Shown here piece after piece: positions 49,840 through 61,859 of a stretch of 64,000 nucleotides of DNA. The translations under genes and the position numbers were made by a program. This stretch comes from Bettongia penicillata ogilbyi (taxonomy: Eukaryota > Chordata > Mammalia > Diprotodontia > Potoroidae). The notes below the pieces were generated by a model. It had not been told where the DNA came from, made no database searches, and worked only from the letters and a program-made list of their open reading frames with translations. Location: contig JAJHZJ010000575.1 of assembly GCA_023548195.1 (NCBI GenBank), positions 2,897,359 through 2,961,358 of the forward strand, written 5' to 3'. Each line of letters opens with the position of its first letter. Positions within the stretch are counted from its first letter, which is position 1.

Positions 49840-52800
49840 CTAAAAAAGAGTAACATACACAGCTCACTGTTACTTCACTAATAGGTTGCTCCTGAATGTC
49901 CCTGAACTCACTGCCCTCCACTAAGTTACTCGGCTCTCTTTTAAAGGAAGTCTACAAGAGGAATTAAGGTACTTGAGAGAAGCAAAAGAGATAGTCCTTG
50001 TAAAGAGTCTAGCAAACCTATAATATAGTGCTATAAAAATGAGTGGCCTGTCATGGTACTGAGTGGTGTGGTTAGTGCCAAATGGGCTAAACATGGAGTC
50101 AAGATAGCCATACTTTCTAGCTATGTGACCGTGGTCAAATCACTAGCTTAATCTGTTTCCTCATCTGTAAAGTGGAAGCAACAATATCCTAAAGGTATTC
50201 ATGGTGTCATGGATAGAGAGCCAAGTGCATCATTAGAATAATCTGGGTCTGACACATACTGGCTCCATGTCCCTGGGTAAGTCTCTAAGCCTCTCAGTGA
50301 CCTCAGCCATTAGTACGAGAAGGACACTCCTGGACAGTCAGGGGAAATACGGTCTGATTCATCTTGTTGGAAGGAGTTTCCTCCCTCAGAATTCCTTATA
50401 TGGGAAAAATCCCAGTTCTGAAGCCCTCCAGACGCACATGCTCCTTATCCCTTCATCACAGGACTGTTAGAGGTTAAGTGCCCTGCAAATAGAAGCTGTG
50501 ATTTAACAGGCACATAGACCTTGCTCAGACTGTGTACTGCTGAGCAGGAAGGGAGAGTGAGCAGGGATTTAGATCTTTATCAACCAGGAAGTGATAAAGA
50601 GACCCTGAGACTCTGAGAGATCAAGTGACTTGTCCAAAAAGGGCACCCACTGAAGAGATGGCAGGGCCAGGATTAGCACAAAGGACTAGTCTAGTGTTCA
50701 TTCTGCTGAGAACAGTAGTGGCAGGGCATCCACTGTTCACCTGGGTAGGTGGCAGGGGTTCTATCTGGGGGCCCCCAGTCAGAACTGTCTCGTCTTAAGC
50801 TCCGTGACAGCTTAAGCAAAGAAGGAAAGGGGGGAAGGATGGGCATGAGGAGCAAGGGTACAGGGGTGGGCAGATGGCCATCTTCTCACTGTTTGGGGAA
50901 GACACAAACACCCAGACTGAAAAATACCTGGTTTTGGAAGAATTCACAGGTCCCAGAGACATGCTTCATTTCATCTATTTTACTCAGAGAACCTTTGCAA
51001 ATCCCTACAGGCTGGAAAAGGGGAAAAAGAGGTCAGTTTTATAGAGGATCGTGCCCACAAAGAGGGGCCATAAGGATGGCTCTTGTCTGGTCTTGGTAGC
51101 ACATCCCCAGGGGCTTCACAACCACTCTTGGATGGATTGATGGTGCTCATTTTTCTTCAAGTTACCCTCCTGAAGCTCCTTCCAGCCTTTGTCTGTGAGG
51201 TCCCACAAACCTCTCCACCCTGGAAGCTCACCGTACCTCCCCTCAGATCCTTTGATTGGTTGGTTCTTCTCAGGGAGGGTGCCCACGCCCTCTGTGACTC
51301 CAGCAGTTTGCAGGCCCCACACTCTCCTCCCTGACTTTCTCTACCTTGCCCTGAACCTTCCTTCTCTCCCACCTGACACTTTTATGTGTTGTCTTCCCCA
51401 TTAGAGTGTAAGTGTAGAGGGGCTCTTTCATTCTGCTTATATTTGTCTTTCTAGCACAGAGCATTGAGCCTGGCACACAGGAAATGCTTCATAAAAGTTT
51501 GTTGCCTAGACTCCATTATCTCTTTGATCATGCAGGCCGTCCCAGCAGACAATGCAAATTCCTAGAGAGCGTTATTTTTTTCTTGACTAGACAATTGTTC
51601 ATTAAACTCCACGTGGGAAACATTCTAGAATCCTTGGGAAGAAACTTACCTTGGAGTCAGCAGGTGGCTGCAAACATTTTTTGGAGTCAGTCAGGGATCT
51701 GATGCAAGGTGCTTCGGTGACTAAGTATTCCACAAAGTAGGAAGGGCCAAATACCCACTGGGGGAGGAAGAGGAAGAGAGAAAGGGAAAGGGAAGATGAA
51801 TAGAGCAAGTAAGATGGGGAGGACACAGAAGGGGAGAAAATAGAATGTCAGTGGAACCTAAAGGCATTGTGATAGACAGAAAAGCATCAGAAGACCTGGG
51901 TTCCAATCCCGGCTTTGCTATTTACTCAGTCTGTGACCTATACATGGTCCTCTGAGATAGAGCTCACTGCCCTCCCTGGTACTCCACAGCTCTGATCTCT
52001 GTTACCCCTTCAAAAGATCCCACTTCAAGGAGCACTGCTCCATCACACTGGAACACCTCCTGGGAGCTTCAGACTGAATGGAGTGTTCATGGAGTTGGAG
52101 GCTTACAAACCCCTTAGAAGCCCTCCAAGTGGACTTCCTCCTTCTGGAGGTCAAGCCTAGATGAGCTCCCCAGGTCCCTTGGGGTGGTTTTGCCATTGGG
52201 TGGTTGTGTAACTCTTTTGCTGTCCTGTTAGAGAAAGTCTAGTGGGCAGGGGGTAATTGAATCAAGTAGACCCCCACAAGCTAATCCAATCCATAAAGCA
52301 AGATGACACAAACAAACTACAGAGATAAGAAATAACTCTTGGGCCCAAAGACAGAGACTTCTCTCTTCCCTCTAACCTTAAGAGTAAGAGATAAAAAAAA
52401 CAGGGCACTTACTTGGGAATAAGCTTGCGTGACTTGGAAGAGATAAAATTTCTTCCCCACCGCAACCTCCTTGTTGATTTTTTCCAGAGATTCACTAACA
52501 GCTCTAAAAACCCAAGGATCTGAGTCGTCAATGGGGCTGGGGCTGGGGCAATCGGGGCACATTCTAACTATCTTCCTTCTAGAAACTGATTTTTTTAACA
52601 AATAGGGAAAAGATAAGCTTCTTGGTGATGTCAAAATCATGGAGCCACATATCACATTGTATCATATCATGTAGGCAGGGAATTTTCAACACATTAATGT
52701 CTTTTTTCCAATTCAAGAAATATGTGAAGTTCCTACTATGTGCAAAACTACATTCTACAGAACTTTGCAGTTGAAGGCCCCCAATCTTGCTCCCCAGATA

Positions 52801-55800
52801 CAGTGGATGCAAAGGCAACCCTTGCCCTCAGGGAGCTTATGTGTGTGTTTGTCCTTCATTGCCAAAGAAGACCATGCCATCAGAAAAATAATGACATGAC
52901 TTGCACTTGATTTTGTTTTGAGTGAGGGAGGGTTGTGCGGGTCACCAGCCTCACTTCTCCTCCAGAGTCATCTGAATCCAGTGACCAGATATTCATCAGG
53001 ATGACTGGAGATGACCCAGGATGAGGCAATTGGGATTAAGTGACTTGCCCAAGGTCATACAACTAGTGAGTGTCCAGTGTCTGAGGTAAGATTTGACCTC
53101 AGGTCCTCCTGACTCCTGCACTGGTGCTCTATCCACTGCACCACGTAGTTGCCCCGTAATCTACTGAGGGATCCAAAAAAGACACAAATAAGTTTTTGTT
53201 AAGACATGTAGATAAAGGCAAAGAGGGAGTGCTCATTCAATTTTTTCAGATGATCCAAAGCCTAGAGGGATGGCCAATTCAGTGGATGGCAGTCAGAATC
53301 CAAGAATAACTTAAAAATCTAGAGCATTTGGCTGAACTGAGTACGATGAAATTCAGTGGATATGAATAAAAAGTTTAACATTTGGATTTTAAAAATCAGC
53401 TTTACAAGTTGATTACAAGTACAAGGGGGGTGGGAAGGCATGAATCTAAGGAATTTCATGGCCTGGGAGCTCGATATAGTCAGCAATATGAAGTACCAAG
53501 ACAAAGATGGAAAATACCCTCTGTGACCCCATGAGAAGGGCTTGGGTTCCAGGAAGAGAGCAGTCACAGTCCCTCCGCACTCTACCTTCCTCACGCCTCA
53601 ACTGGAGTACTGTGGACATTTCTGAGCACTACATTTCAGGAAGGAGGTCAATTAGTGGGAAGTGCATTCAGAAGAGGACAGATATCATGGTAAAGGCATG
53701 GAGCTGTATGTCACAACATGAATAGTTGAAGGAACTGGAAATATTCCCTGGAGAAGACTCCACCCTTTGCTCCTAAGAGCAAAGCGAATTCTCCTTAGCC
53801 ATGAGGGGTCTACAAGCACAGCACTCTACCTATGCAGATTATTGGGACTGTGGTCCCACATGAGCACTCCTTCCTTCATCAAGCCTTGATGCCGTTTGGG
53901 TTTTCTTTGATACAATTATTCAGTAGATAAGCACAACTGTGGGCCTCAGAGAGCAGACGACAAAACATCCTTCTTTCCTCTTTGTGCAGAGGTGAGGAGC
54001 CACAACAGTGAGAATATTCCAGATTTGTCAGTCACAGGAAGTTACTTAAAGTGTAGCAGGGGGGAATCTGGAACCTTGATCAGCCAGACTGAGGCACCTC
54101 CCTTGAGTTAGACAAGTGCCCAGCTTCAAATCAAGTCAACATGTGTTTATTAAGTGCCTACTATGTGCCAGGCACTGTGATAAGCCTTGGGAACACAAAG
54201 GAAGAGTACTGTCCTTCATCTCAAGGTTCTCACCTTCTAATAAGGGAGAGAACATGCAAATAAAACACATACAGAATGAATAGGAGATAATCTCGGGGGA
54301 GGCACTGAGATCCAGCAGGACCTCAGAAAAGTTTTCTTGCTGAAGGTGAAACCCAAATCAAGGAAGGTGGGAGCCAGAGAGGAGGAAGGAGAGGGAGAGC
54401 CGGGCATGAAGTTGGAAGTATCCTGTAGCAGGAGCAGTAGGGAGGCCAGTGTCACAGAGAGGTGTGAGAAGACAGGAAAGGTAGGAAGGTTTCAGGTAAT
54501 GAAGGGCTTTCAAAGTCAAACAGAATTTTAGGTTTGATCCAGCAAGCAAAAGGAAATCACTGGAGTTTGTTGAATAGAGGAGTCACATGGTCAATTCTAT
54601 GCTTTAGGAAGATCAGTTAGGCAGCTAAATGGAAGCTGGAGCATAGTGTGCATCGGAAAGGAGGAATTTGTTTTGATTTTTCAGGAAATGATTTGTAATG
54701 TAAAAAATAAAACTTGAAATCAAATACAACAGACCAATCCACCAAAAAGGACCTTACCTGGACGAACAGTGCAGTTGTAGGCAGGCAGGTATAGAATTCT
54801 TTTTGGCAAGTTAGCATAAAATATGGCTTTGCACTGGCCATAAACCTAGGGTCAAACACACTCTTGTTATAGCAGAAGAGAAAACAAGATGGAACCATGC
54901 CTCATTCCCCAATTTTATCCCAAGAGGCTTCACTCATGATACTGGGGAATATAATGAAAAAGCAAGGACCATAAGAAGATTTTCTCCACACCAAAAAGAA
55001 ATCAGTATGGAGTATTTCTCAGTAATATGGAATGAGGATTGAATATACTGTGGAACAATGGGATTTCCATTGCCATGCATCTAAGTGAAAAGGGAAATAC
55101 GAATTGAAACACTCCCATATTTGCAGAGCCCATTCAATCTACCTTCCTACCAACTGTCAGTCTAGAGATGAGAAAACTGAGAACCAGAGAAAGAAATTGC
55201 TTTATCTAAGGTCACACAGCTAGCAGAGCTCACTCACTTCATGGGCTAGAGCATATGGCTTTAAAAATATTCAGAGAATCATTTCTCTTTGGACCCCTCC
55301 CCCAAATACATTGAGTATAAACACTTACTGCTGTATGTAGGCTCCTGGTGGCACAATCCTTCCATCTTTTCTTACTGAGCACGTGGCAGTCTGTCTCTAA
55401 TACATCAAGGGTCAAATAGTACATGGAGCCTGAACCTGTCTGTACAGAGGAGATGGCAAATAAAAGATAATTTAGCATGACCTGCCCCAGGCAGGTAATG
55501 TGCCAGGATCTGAGATAGGGACTGGGAAGGAAGAGGGAGGATCTAGAGGGTTCCTTCAGTGGAGCAGCTAAGAAATGGTTTCCTCCAGTCACATTCAGTA
55601 AGGAGATAATACTGGTGTTGATCACCATTTTCCAAGAATAAAGGTTTCCCACCCAAGTGGGATTAAGCCTCCCTGATTAAGTCAAGGAGGTATGGTAGAG
55701 TGGTTTACGTGCCTTTTCAGACCCATCTCACACTATTTTTTTCTCATGTCCTCCATGGTTTTCAAATGAGATTAAAATATGTAAAGCAAAATGCAAATAT

Positions 55801-58800
55801 TAAAATACTATATCATCATTGCCATCATAATTGTATGATATGTAAATGAGATAATTTACATAAGGTTTGCAAACCTTAAGCGAAATCTAAATCCTAGCAA
55901 CATCGGTGCTGGGGACACCTCCCTGTTTCCCAAACTGGACATGACATCTCCTGCTTTCACATAGCCCTTCCCTCTGCCTGGCACTCTCTCCTTACCCTTA
56001 TGTTTCTTAATCCTCTTCTTTCAATACTCGGCTTAGTCAGTCAGTCAATTAGCAAGCCCTCACTATAGACCAGACACTGTATTAGGTGCTGAGGGCACAG
56101 CAGTCTCTGCCCTCAAGGAGCTTATATTTTGTTTTACAACCTAACTCAAGTTCCACATCTTCCATGAAACTTGCATGATTCCTGTTCCTAAAAGAGAGTA
56201 CTCTCTCTCTCTCTCTCTCCTTAGGTACCAGTAGGATCCTCTAGATCCTTTATTGCTCCCATTATTCTTTGCTTTGTATTCTGTTTCTTTGAGTACATAT
56301 AATTTTCCTCTTCCAACTACCTTAGATTGGAAACCCCATGAGGGCAGGGACTGTGCCTTTTTGTTTCTAATCTGTATCAAATGTGGTTCTTTGCACACAG
56401 TTGGTGCTTAATAAATATTTGTTGAATGAACAGTAAGGAATTTGCAAAAAGCAGACCATCCAGCCATCTGCAATGGTGAGCTTCCATAGACCATGAAAGC
56501 AGAAGCAGTGAAAGATACTCTATGTCCTTACCAGACCCCAATGATACATGGCTGGGCTTTAGCCTCCAGCATCAGAATTACAAAGGAATCCCACTGAATT
56601 GCAGATTTATTTTCACCTCATAACCAAAGTGTAGCTCTCCCTTCCTTTATGCTGGATTCAGGTATATGCACTCCCTGGGGTGTCACATAAAGTCTCAATT
56701 TTTCATCAGAACCTATGCAGGTCAGATATCAATATCCTCTGAGTAATGGAACTGGGGATGTTTATCCTAGCCAACAAAAGACTCAGAATGATGATGATAA
56801 GAGTCTCCAAGTATCTGAAGATCTGTCACACAAAAAGGGATTTGACTTATTCTGCTTGGCCTCAGAGGGCAGAACTGAGAGCAATGGGTCCAGGTTGAGG
56901 AAAGTTCCATTTGACTTGGTGTCAGAAAAAACTTCATGATTAGAGCTTCCCAGGAGCAGACTGGGTTTTCTTGGTAGGCATTTCTCCCTCTCTCTGGATC
57001 TGTTCTCTGCTGCCATCCTCCCTGCTTTGTATTCTTCAGGCAGAAAATCACTTGTGCGGGACACTGCAGAAGGGCTGCCTGGACAGGTCTAAGTTGGAGC
57101 AGGTGGACACTGAGGTCAGACCCAGAATAATTCTCCATCTCCCTCAAGCATTCCTGATTTGATCTTCAGGCATCCCCCCTCCACTGGCATAGTTCTAACC
57201 ACTCTATATATCTTAGTAGATGATCTTTGAGAGCTGTAGTCACCTGACCAAATATCCATCACCCTAGGGCCAAGCTGGGAAGGAGCATCACCCAATTCAT
57301 TCCCAGAACATAAGCTCCATAGTGCCTGGCACATAATATGCACCTAATACAACTTGGTTCATATTCATTTATTCCTTATGCTGGCCCCCAGGTAGACATA
57401 GGGTCTATACCAGCCCTGTCCTTGACACTTTTCTAGCTTGACTGGGTATGACAGGGGAGGAGGAGAAAAGGGGAGAGGAGGGTAAATGGAGCAAGAGGGG
57501 AAAGGTCAACCCTTTACCTTCAAAACATCAATATTGTTTGGGAAGCATGTTATCAAATAATTGGTGATTCTATATTCATCTCTTAGGTTAACTGGTTTTC
57601 TTCAAAACTCAGCTCAAACAACATCTTATATACCAAGGCTTCTTGATTTCCCCCCTCCACTTCTGCAGTTCCTTCCCACCAGTCTCTAACTCTCCCCAAC
57701 CCATTACCTTGTAGTCATTCTGTCTCTATGTTTTGTATGTATGTGGTGTTTTCTTCCACTGGAATGTAAGTTCCTTAAGGACAGGCACTGTTTCAATTTT
57801 ATCTTTGTATTTCCAGTGTCTGGCACATTGAAAGTGATGAAGGAATGCTTGCAGATGAATTGACAGGGCAAAACAAAACTTACCCCCCTCCCCCTTTACA
57901 CTGGGCTACAAAAATTTCGAAGCTAATTTGATGCTGGTCATTGGATAGCTAAGTGAACTCACTTAAAGTCTTCTCCCATCTCTCTTCAGGAGGGTTCAAT
58001 ACCTGGAATCCACTTCCCAGAGTGTCTGTAGCAGTGTTGAAGCACCCCAGCTAGGGCCAGACCCTGCCCCAGAGGAGTGTGACACTTCAGAGCTGCCATT
58101 GACTCTACTGTGTACCTGAACAAGGACGCCCTCTGGGACATCCCAACCATTGCCCTTTCAGTCCTTTCTGGAGCCCTTCCAGTGAAAGGGACGTCCTGCC
58201 TCCTCAGCATCTTCTTCCACCTCTGGATCACTGCTCACAGCCAGCTGAAATCTGCCTTGAAGTTTCTGCTCACTGCTCTTCGTTTTCCCCTCTGGGAGCA
58301 ATGAGGCCCAGACAGTCCAATTCAGTTAAAAAGCCTACTATGTGCATGATATCAAACTACGTGCTGCAAATTATCATTGCAGGAGTGACACACTCTGCCC
58401 TTAGGAAACTTACCTTCTACTTGAGACGCAACATGGAAGCCAACAAATGGGCATCAGCTCCAAAGCAGCTTGGTGTAGGGATAGGAGTGACAACTAATGA
58501 CCTGAATGGCCCTGGGATCGAGTCTTATCTTTGGCTATGTGATCCTGGGCGTTACCTCAAATCTCAGACTTCCTAAGACTAGAATTTGCTGATCTGTATG
58601 CATGAAAGGAGGTTTCTACCCAGAGAATCTCTCACACCAGTGAAATCCCAAGTCTGAACCACCGACAACAGCAAAAGGAGCCAGGACTAATCAGTTCAGG
58701 GATCCTTAAAGGCTTTCTATGTGCTGAAAGTGACAGCTGAACTGAGCCTTGAAGAAAGCTAAGAATTTCAAGAGGCTGTGCTGAGGAGGGAGTTCATGGC

Positions 58801-59161
58801 AGGCAGGTGAGGCAGCCTGTGCAAAATCATAGAGGTGGGAGATGCATGGCTGATTCAGGGAAGAGAGGCGAGTCAGTGTGACTGGAACACAGAGTGTATG
58901 AGGATGTCCCCACCACTGCCACCACCAAAGAACAGTGTTATTTACCTGATAATATTCGTGGACATCAGCCACACGATTGAGGCTGAACACATAACCTTCC
59001 TTCCGGTCTTCATTGATGCCTTGTAGAGCCAAGCCTGCCATGGACAGGACTCGAGAGTCATTGCAGCTGGGGAACAAGAGGAGATGAGGAACATAGACTG
59101 AAGAACTCCAGCAGCTGGACACCAGGGCCAAGAGGATCAGGAGGAGAGAGAATCTGATCAT
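49492..59161 (-). CDS. FETUB: Fetuin-B, complete (7 coding exons)
   Basis: Fetuin-B is a liver-secreted glycoprotein that inhibits the astacin-family protease ovastacin and prevents premature zona hardening. Coding exons: 59161..58946, 55439..55329, 54845..54758, 52585..52413, 51757..51650, 51011..50928 and 49839..49492, all GT/AG, phases 0, 0, 1, 0, 0, 0; total 375 residues (human 382). Order: signal peptide (1 to about 21), cystatin CY1 (about 30-138), CPDCP linker (148-152), cystatin CY2 (to about 260), disordered Pro-rich C-terminal region ending SLILPP. CPDCP and QWVFGPSYFVEY, which form the known astacin-binding surface, are both retained. Sequence signatures (YLTLDVLETDCHVL, VYGQCKAIFY, MCPDCP, PVGICKGSLS, VLPFPE) separate it from AHSG. 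It is upstream of HRG on the same strand, as in mammals generally. Confidence 0.96.
50928..51011 (-). CDS. FETUB: FETUB coding exon 6
   Basis: 84 nt, phase 0/0, acceptor TTCCAG and donor GTATTT. It encodes PVGICKGSLSKIDEMKHVSG and TCEFFQNQ, the last two CY2 cysteines. The exon is too short for ORF-based detection. Confidence 0.93.
51650..51757 (-). CDS. FETUB: FETUB coding exon 5
   Basis: 108 nt, phase 0/0, acceptor CCCCAG and donor GTAAGT. It encodes WVFGPSYFVEYLVTEAPC, then KKCLQPPADSK. With the preceding Gln it restores the conserved QWV-GP hairpin of CY2. Confidence 0.95.
52413..52585 (-). CDS. FETUB: FETUB coding exon 4
   Basis: 173 nt, phase 1 in and phase 0 out. The acceptor AATCAG was preferred over a TCTAG 7 nt downstream because it gives PVSRRKIVRMCPDCP in frame. 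The CPDCP linker inserts toward the protease zinc in the known fetuin-B family mechanism. The exon ends VTQAYSQ before GTAAGT. Confidence 0.94.
52845..53160 (+). mobile_element. RTE-derived SINE with MIR-like tail
   Basis: 'TTGTCCTTCATTGCCAAAGA', 'CAGCCTCACTTCTCCTCCAGA' and 'ATGACTGGAGATGACCCAGG', then 'TGACTTGCCCAAGGTCATAC' and 'CTATCCACTGCACCACGTAG'. It lies in FETUB intron 3. Confidence 0.7.
53161..54110. other. FETUB intron 3: no gene seen
   Basis: Unassigned sequence with no exon-like signals; 'TCAATTTTTTCAGATGATCC' near 53240 is not followed by coding sequence. Confidence 0.4.
54115..54650 (+). repeat. Interspersed repeat ('tail' family plus ancient repeat)
   Basis: 'GTGTTTATTAAGTGCCTACTA' and 'GGCACTGTGATAAGCC' are followed by 'GGAGTCACATGGTCAATTC' and 'TTAGGAAGATCAGTTAGGC' blocks. 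Confidence 0.5.
54758..54845 (-). CDS. FETUB: FETUB coding exon 3
   Basis: 88 nt, phase 0 in and phase 1 out, acceptor CCCTAG and donor GTAAGG. It encodes VYGQCKAIFYANLPKRILYL and AYNCTVRP. NCT is a glycosylation sequon. Confidence 0.95.
55329..55439 (-). CDS. FETUB: FETUB coding exon 2
   Basis: 111 nt, phase 0/0, acceptor GTACAG and donor GTAAGT. It encodes SMYYLTLDVLETDCHVLSKK and RWKDCATRS, almost the fetuin-B consensus. Confidence 0.95.
55750..58600. other. FETUB intron 1: L2/MIR-type repeats, no gene seen
   Basis: L2-type 3' ends lie at about 56030-56430 and 57580-57870 ('AGGGCAGGGACTGTGCC', 'AAGGACAGGCACTG'). ORFs at 56715-57147 and 57986-58576 have no recognisable product. Confidence 0.5.
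58946..59161 (-). CDS. FETUB: FETUB coding exon 1
   Basis: 72 residues. The ATG at 59161 was chosen because MIRFSLLLILLALVSSCWSS is a signal peptide; an upstream in-frame ATG at 59215 would add a charged segment. SCNDSRVLSMAGLALQGI and YVFSLNRVADVHEYYQ match fetuin-B. NDS is a glycosylation sequon. The donor is CAG|GTAAAT. Confidence 0.93.
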
Positions 59162-60980
59162 TCTGCCAGGCTGGGAGGCAAAGGCAGATGGCTGCTCCCC
59201 TCTACGTTCTTTCATACCCCAGAATCCAGGCTGAACTGGCTGACTGCTGCCACGATCATGTCACCCTGAAACCTGCATGTGATAACTGAATCAATGAATG
59301 ACACACGCCTTAACAAGGTGGGGGGAGGGCAGAGTGTTTCTACCTCATATTTCTGACCCTTCTCCCATCCAGATCACTGATTAATAGGCTTTGTTTTCCC
59401 AACCATTTCCAAAATGATTACCCAAGAAGTCAAAGCAAGCCATCTGACCCAAGTTCTTGGCAATGAACTCATGAGAGTCTGGCCCTCTCCTGGTGTCCTC
59501 TCTATTTCCCACACTGCCCCCATATCCTTTAACGCGTGTCCTGTTGTTATCAAAGGGTGATATGTTCTTGTGATGATAATTATTAGCGTCTTATTATTAG
59601 AGGGTGATGTGTTTATATTTACTAGAGCACATAGTAGGTGTTTAATAGATATTCATGTACTGACTGACTAGTATCCTCTTAGTTTTATTAGTGTTTCTTA
59701 TTATCAAAGAGTGACATATCCTAACTTTGTCCCTGAATTCAAGGGGTCATACCCTGCTCTGTATCCTCCACTGCCCTGACTGTATCCAGGTTCAAAGGTC
59801 ACAGGAAAACTCATTCTGTAAAGCAGAAATTCTGGCCATAATTAAAGTGGGCCCCCACTCACTCAAAGTCTGCTGATTTCCCTCTTTCTTTTTCCCTGGG
59901 GGTTAGAGGCTTCCCATGCCAATGCAATCATAGATCCAGTCCATCATCATCATCATTTTAATCCATCCACTCAACAGGATTATTCTAAGCCTCTCCCACC
60001 ATGTCCTTGCCATGACCCCATGCTCTACCCTTCTCTGAAAACCAGCAGGCTTTCTAGTCCCTAATCTGGGTCCTTTGGGTCCCAGAACCCCTACTAAGTC
60101 CACCACACTACATTTCATCCCACTGATGGGCCCTCCAGCCCACTATGTTCTCTGGCCATCTTGCTGCCATGCCTCCACAAGCATTCTTCCACTTTCCACC
60201 TTTTGTTCCTAGTACGGTAATCAAATCCATGCTACTACTCCTGCAAAGGGCATATGTTGCCTATAGATTGTCCTGTGACTCTCCTATCCTCCTGGCAATC
60301 ACTCCCCTATATATTTTGTCTTCCCAATGACAGTACAGGCCTAAGGGAGGGACTATCTTTTTGGTTTTGTACACTCAGTGCCTAGCCAAATGCCAATTTG
60401 GCTAAAAAACAGTTTATATGTAGGGGATTATGTGTATTCAGTCTGAAAATAGCTTGGAGTCAGAATACAAAAGCTTGAAATGCTAAAGGAAGAGTCTGGC
60501 TTTTATCCTGGAGGGGATAGGGACCTTTATTTTTTAGAGTCTTCTGTGTATTTCTTGTTTGACAGCAGAATGACTGTCACAGGTAACTGCCACATAGTCA
60601 GCTGGGCAAGATCATGTATATAGGGCTTAAATCCATATCGGGAGGGTCATGATTGTTTAAACTATTTGAACACAAATTTTTGGTCATCAAAAGAGCATTT
60701 AAACTAGATGGTCTAAGTTGATCTGCGTCCTTGGGCCCACAGTAACTGCTATTTTCCCCAAAACCAATAGAACCAGTATACTGAATCATCATTCACTGTG
60801 TCAATGAAACAAAACAAATGAGCCCCTTTTTCTAAGAGCTCTTCCTGGCTCCCTGACAAACATGATCCACCTGGAGAAAAAGACACCAGGAATTTCTTGA
60901 AGGTTAATGGTCCAAAATGCTACGTATGGTTAAGTAGTCTACAAGATCTGTATTCACTGGTTCCTTTTTTTAGTTAGGAT
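59162..60980. other. FETUB upstream region: diffuse repeats, no gene seen
   Basis: The proximal 200 bp should contain the FETUB promoter; no convincing TATA box was found. L2-like sequence lies at about 59970-60400 and a fragment of the ancient repeat near 60470-60540. Confidence 0.4.
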
Positions 60981-60984
60981 GTAC

Positions 60985-61843
60985 TTAGATGACTTTCTTT
61001 AATTCATCATATAGGACAAGCACGAAAGCTCTGCCCATGCCTCTGAGAACATTGGACCAGGCACTCTTGAAGAAAGCTTTGCCACCTTCATATTTAGCAG
61101 CAGTCTCCTTCCAGCAGTCAGTTGTCCCAGTGTAAATATCATCTCCTTTGCACCCAAACTGCATAGTCATTCTAAGTCTTACTGTATCAAAGGGATAGGA
61201 GACCACACCTGCTTCAACAATCACTGCTTGCACAATCATCCATGGGTGCTCTTCTGATCTGGGAGCATACCTTTCAATGCATTGTAAATTCCGAAGTGAG
61301 CTTCTCTATGGATAACGATACCCTGCATGAGACATTGAAACCTTGAGACAAGTCCTGAATTCCATCAACTTAGTGATTTTCACAAGGCAGTCTCCCAGGC
61401 CTTGAATTCTCTCTCAGTACCAGATTTCCCCACACTAGCTGCCAAATGCATTCTCGAAAAATCCAAGGGGTAGACAACTCAGAGAGAAGTGGCTCCAGCT
61501 ACACCGCCAGAGGCAAGATTGCCAGCAAAACACCTCCTGAATTGTGTGTGCTTGTCCACTTCTACCCCCAACAACTGCTTTAGCTTTAAAGGCAAAGTTA
61601 AGGGTTGGGTGGGGAAATGTCTGATGATATTTGCTAAGTTACCCTGCCAGAAGGAAAGCACTTCTTGTTCATTTGGAATTCGGGCTGCCTTTGTACTGCT
61701 AATCGGCAGCAATTTTTTTACTGACATGCTGCATCTGCTATACTAGCTTAACTCTCTCAGTGGGGGGCCACTGCAGTCTTGGAGATAGCAGCGATGCCAC
61801 CAGCCAGGAAGTCTTTGGAGAAGGAGATGGCCTGTTCTGTCAT
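60985..61843 (-). pseudogene. SLC25A6: Processed pseudogene of ADP/ATP translocase 3
   Basis: An intronless minus-strand copy of a mitochondrial ADP/ATP carrier. The start MTEQAISFSKDFLAGGI, then [51 protein letters not shown] and the end [13 protein letters not shown] best fit isoform 3. The nucleotide-carrier signature RRRMMM is degraded to RLRMTM. There is a deletion after ISKTAVAP near 61760 and several frameshifts and stops between 61240 and 61480. The lack of introns indicates a retrocopy. It lies about 1.8 kb upstream of FETUB on the same strand. Confidence 0.92.
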
Positions 61844-61859
61844 GTTTACAGAGGGGGAA

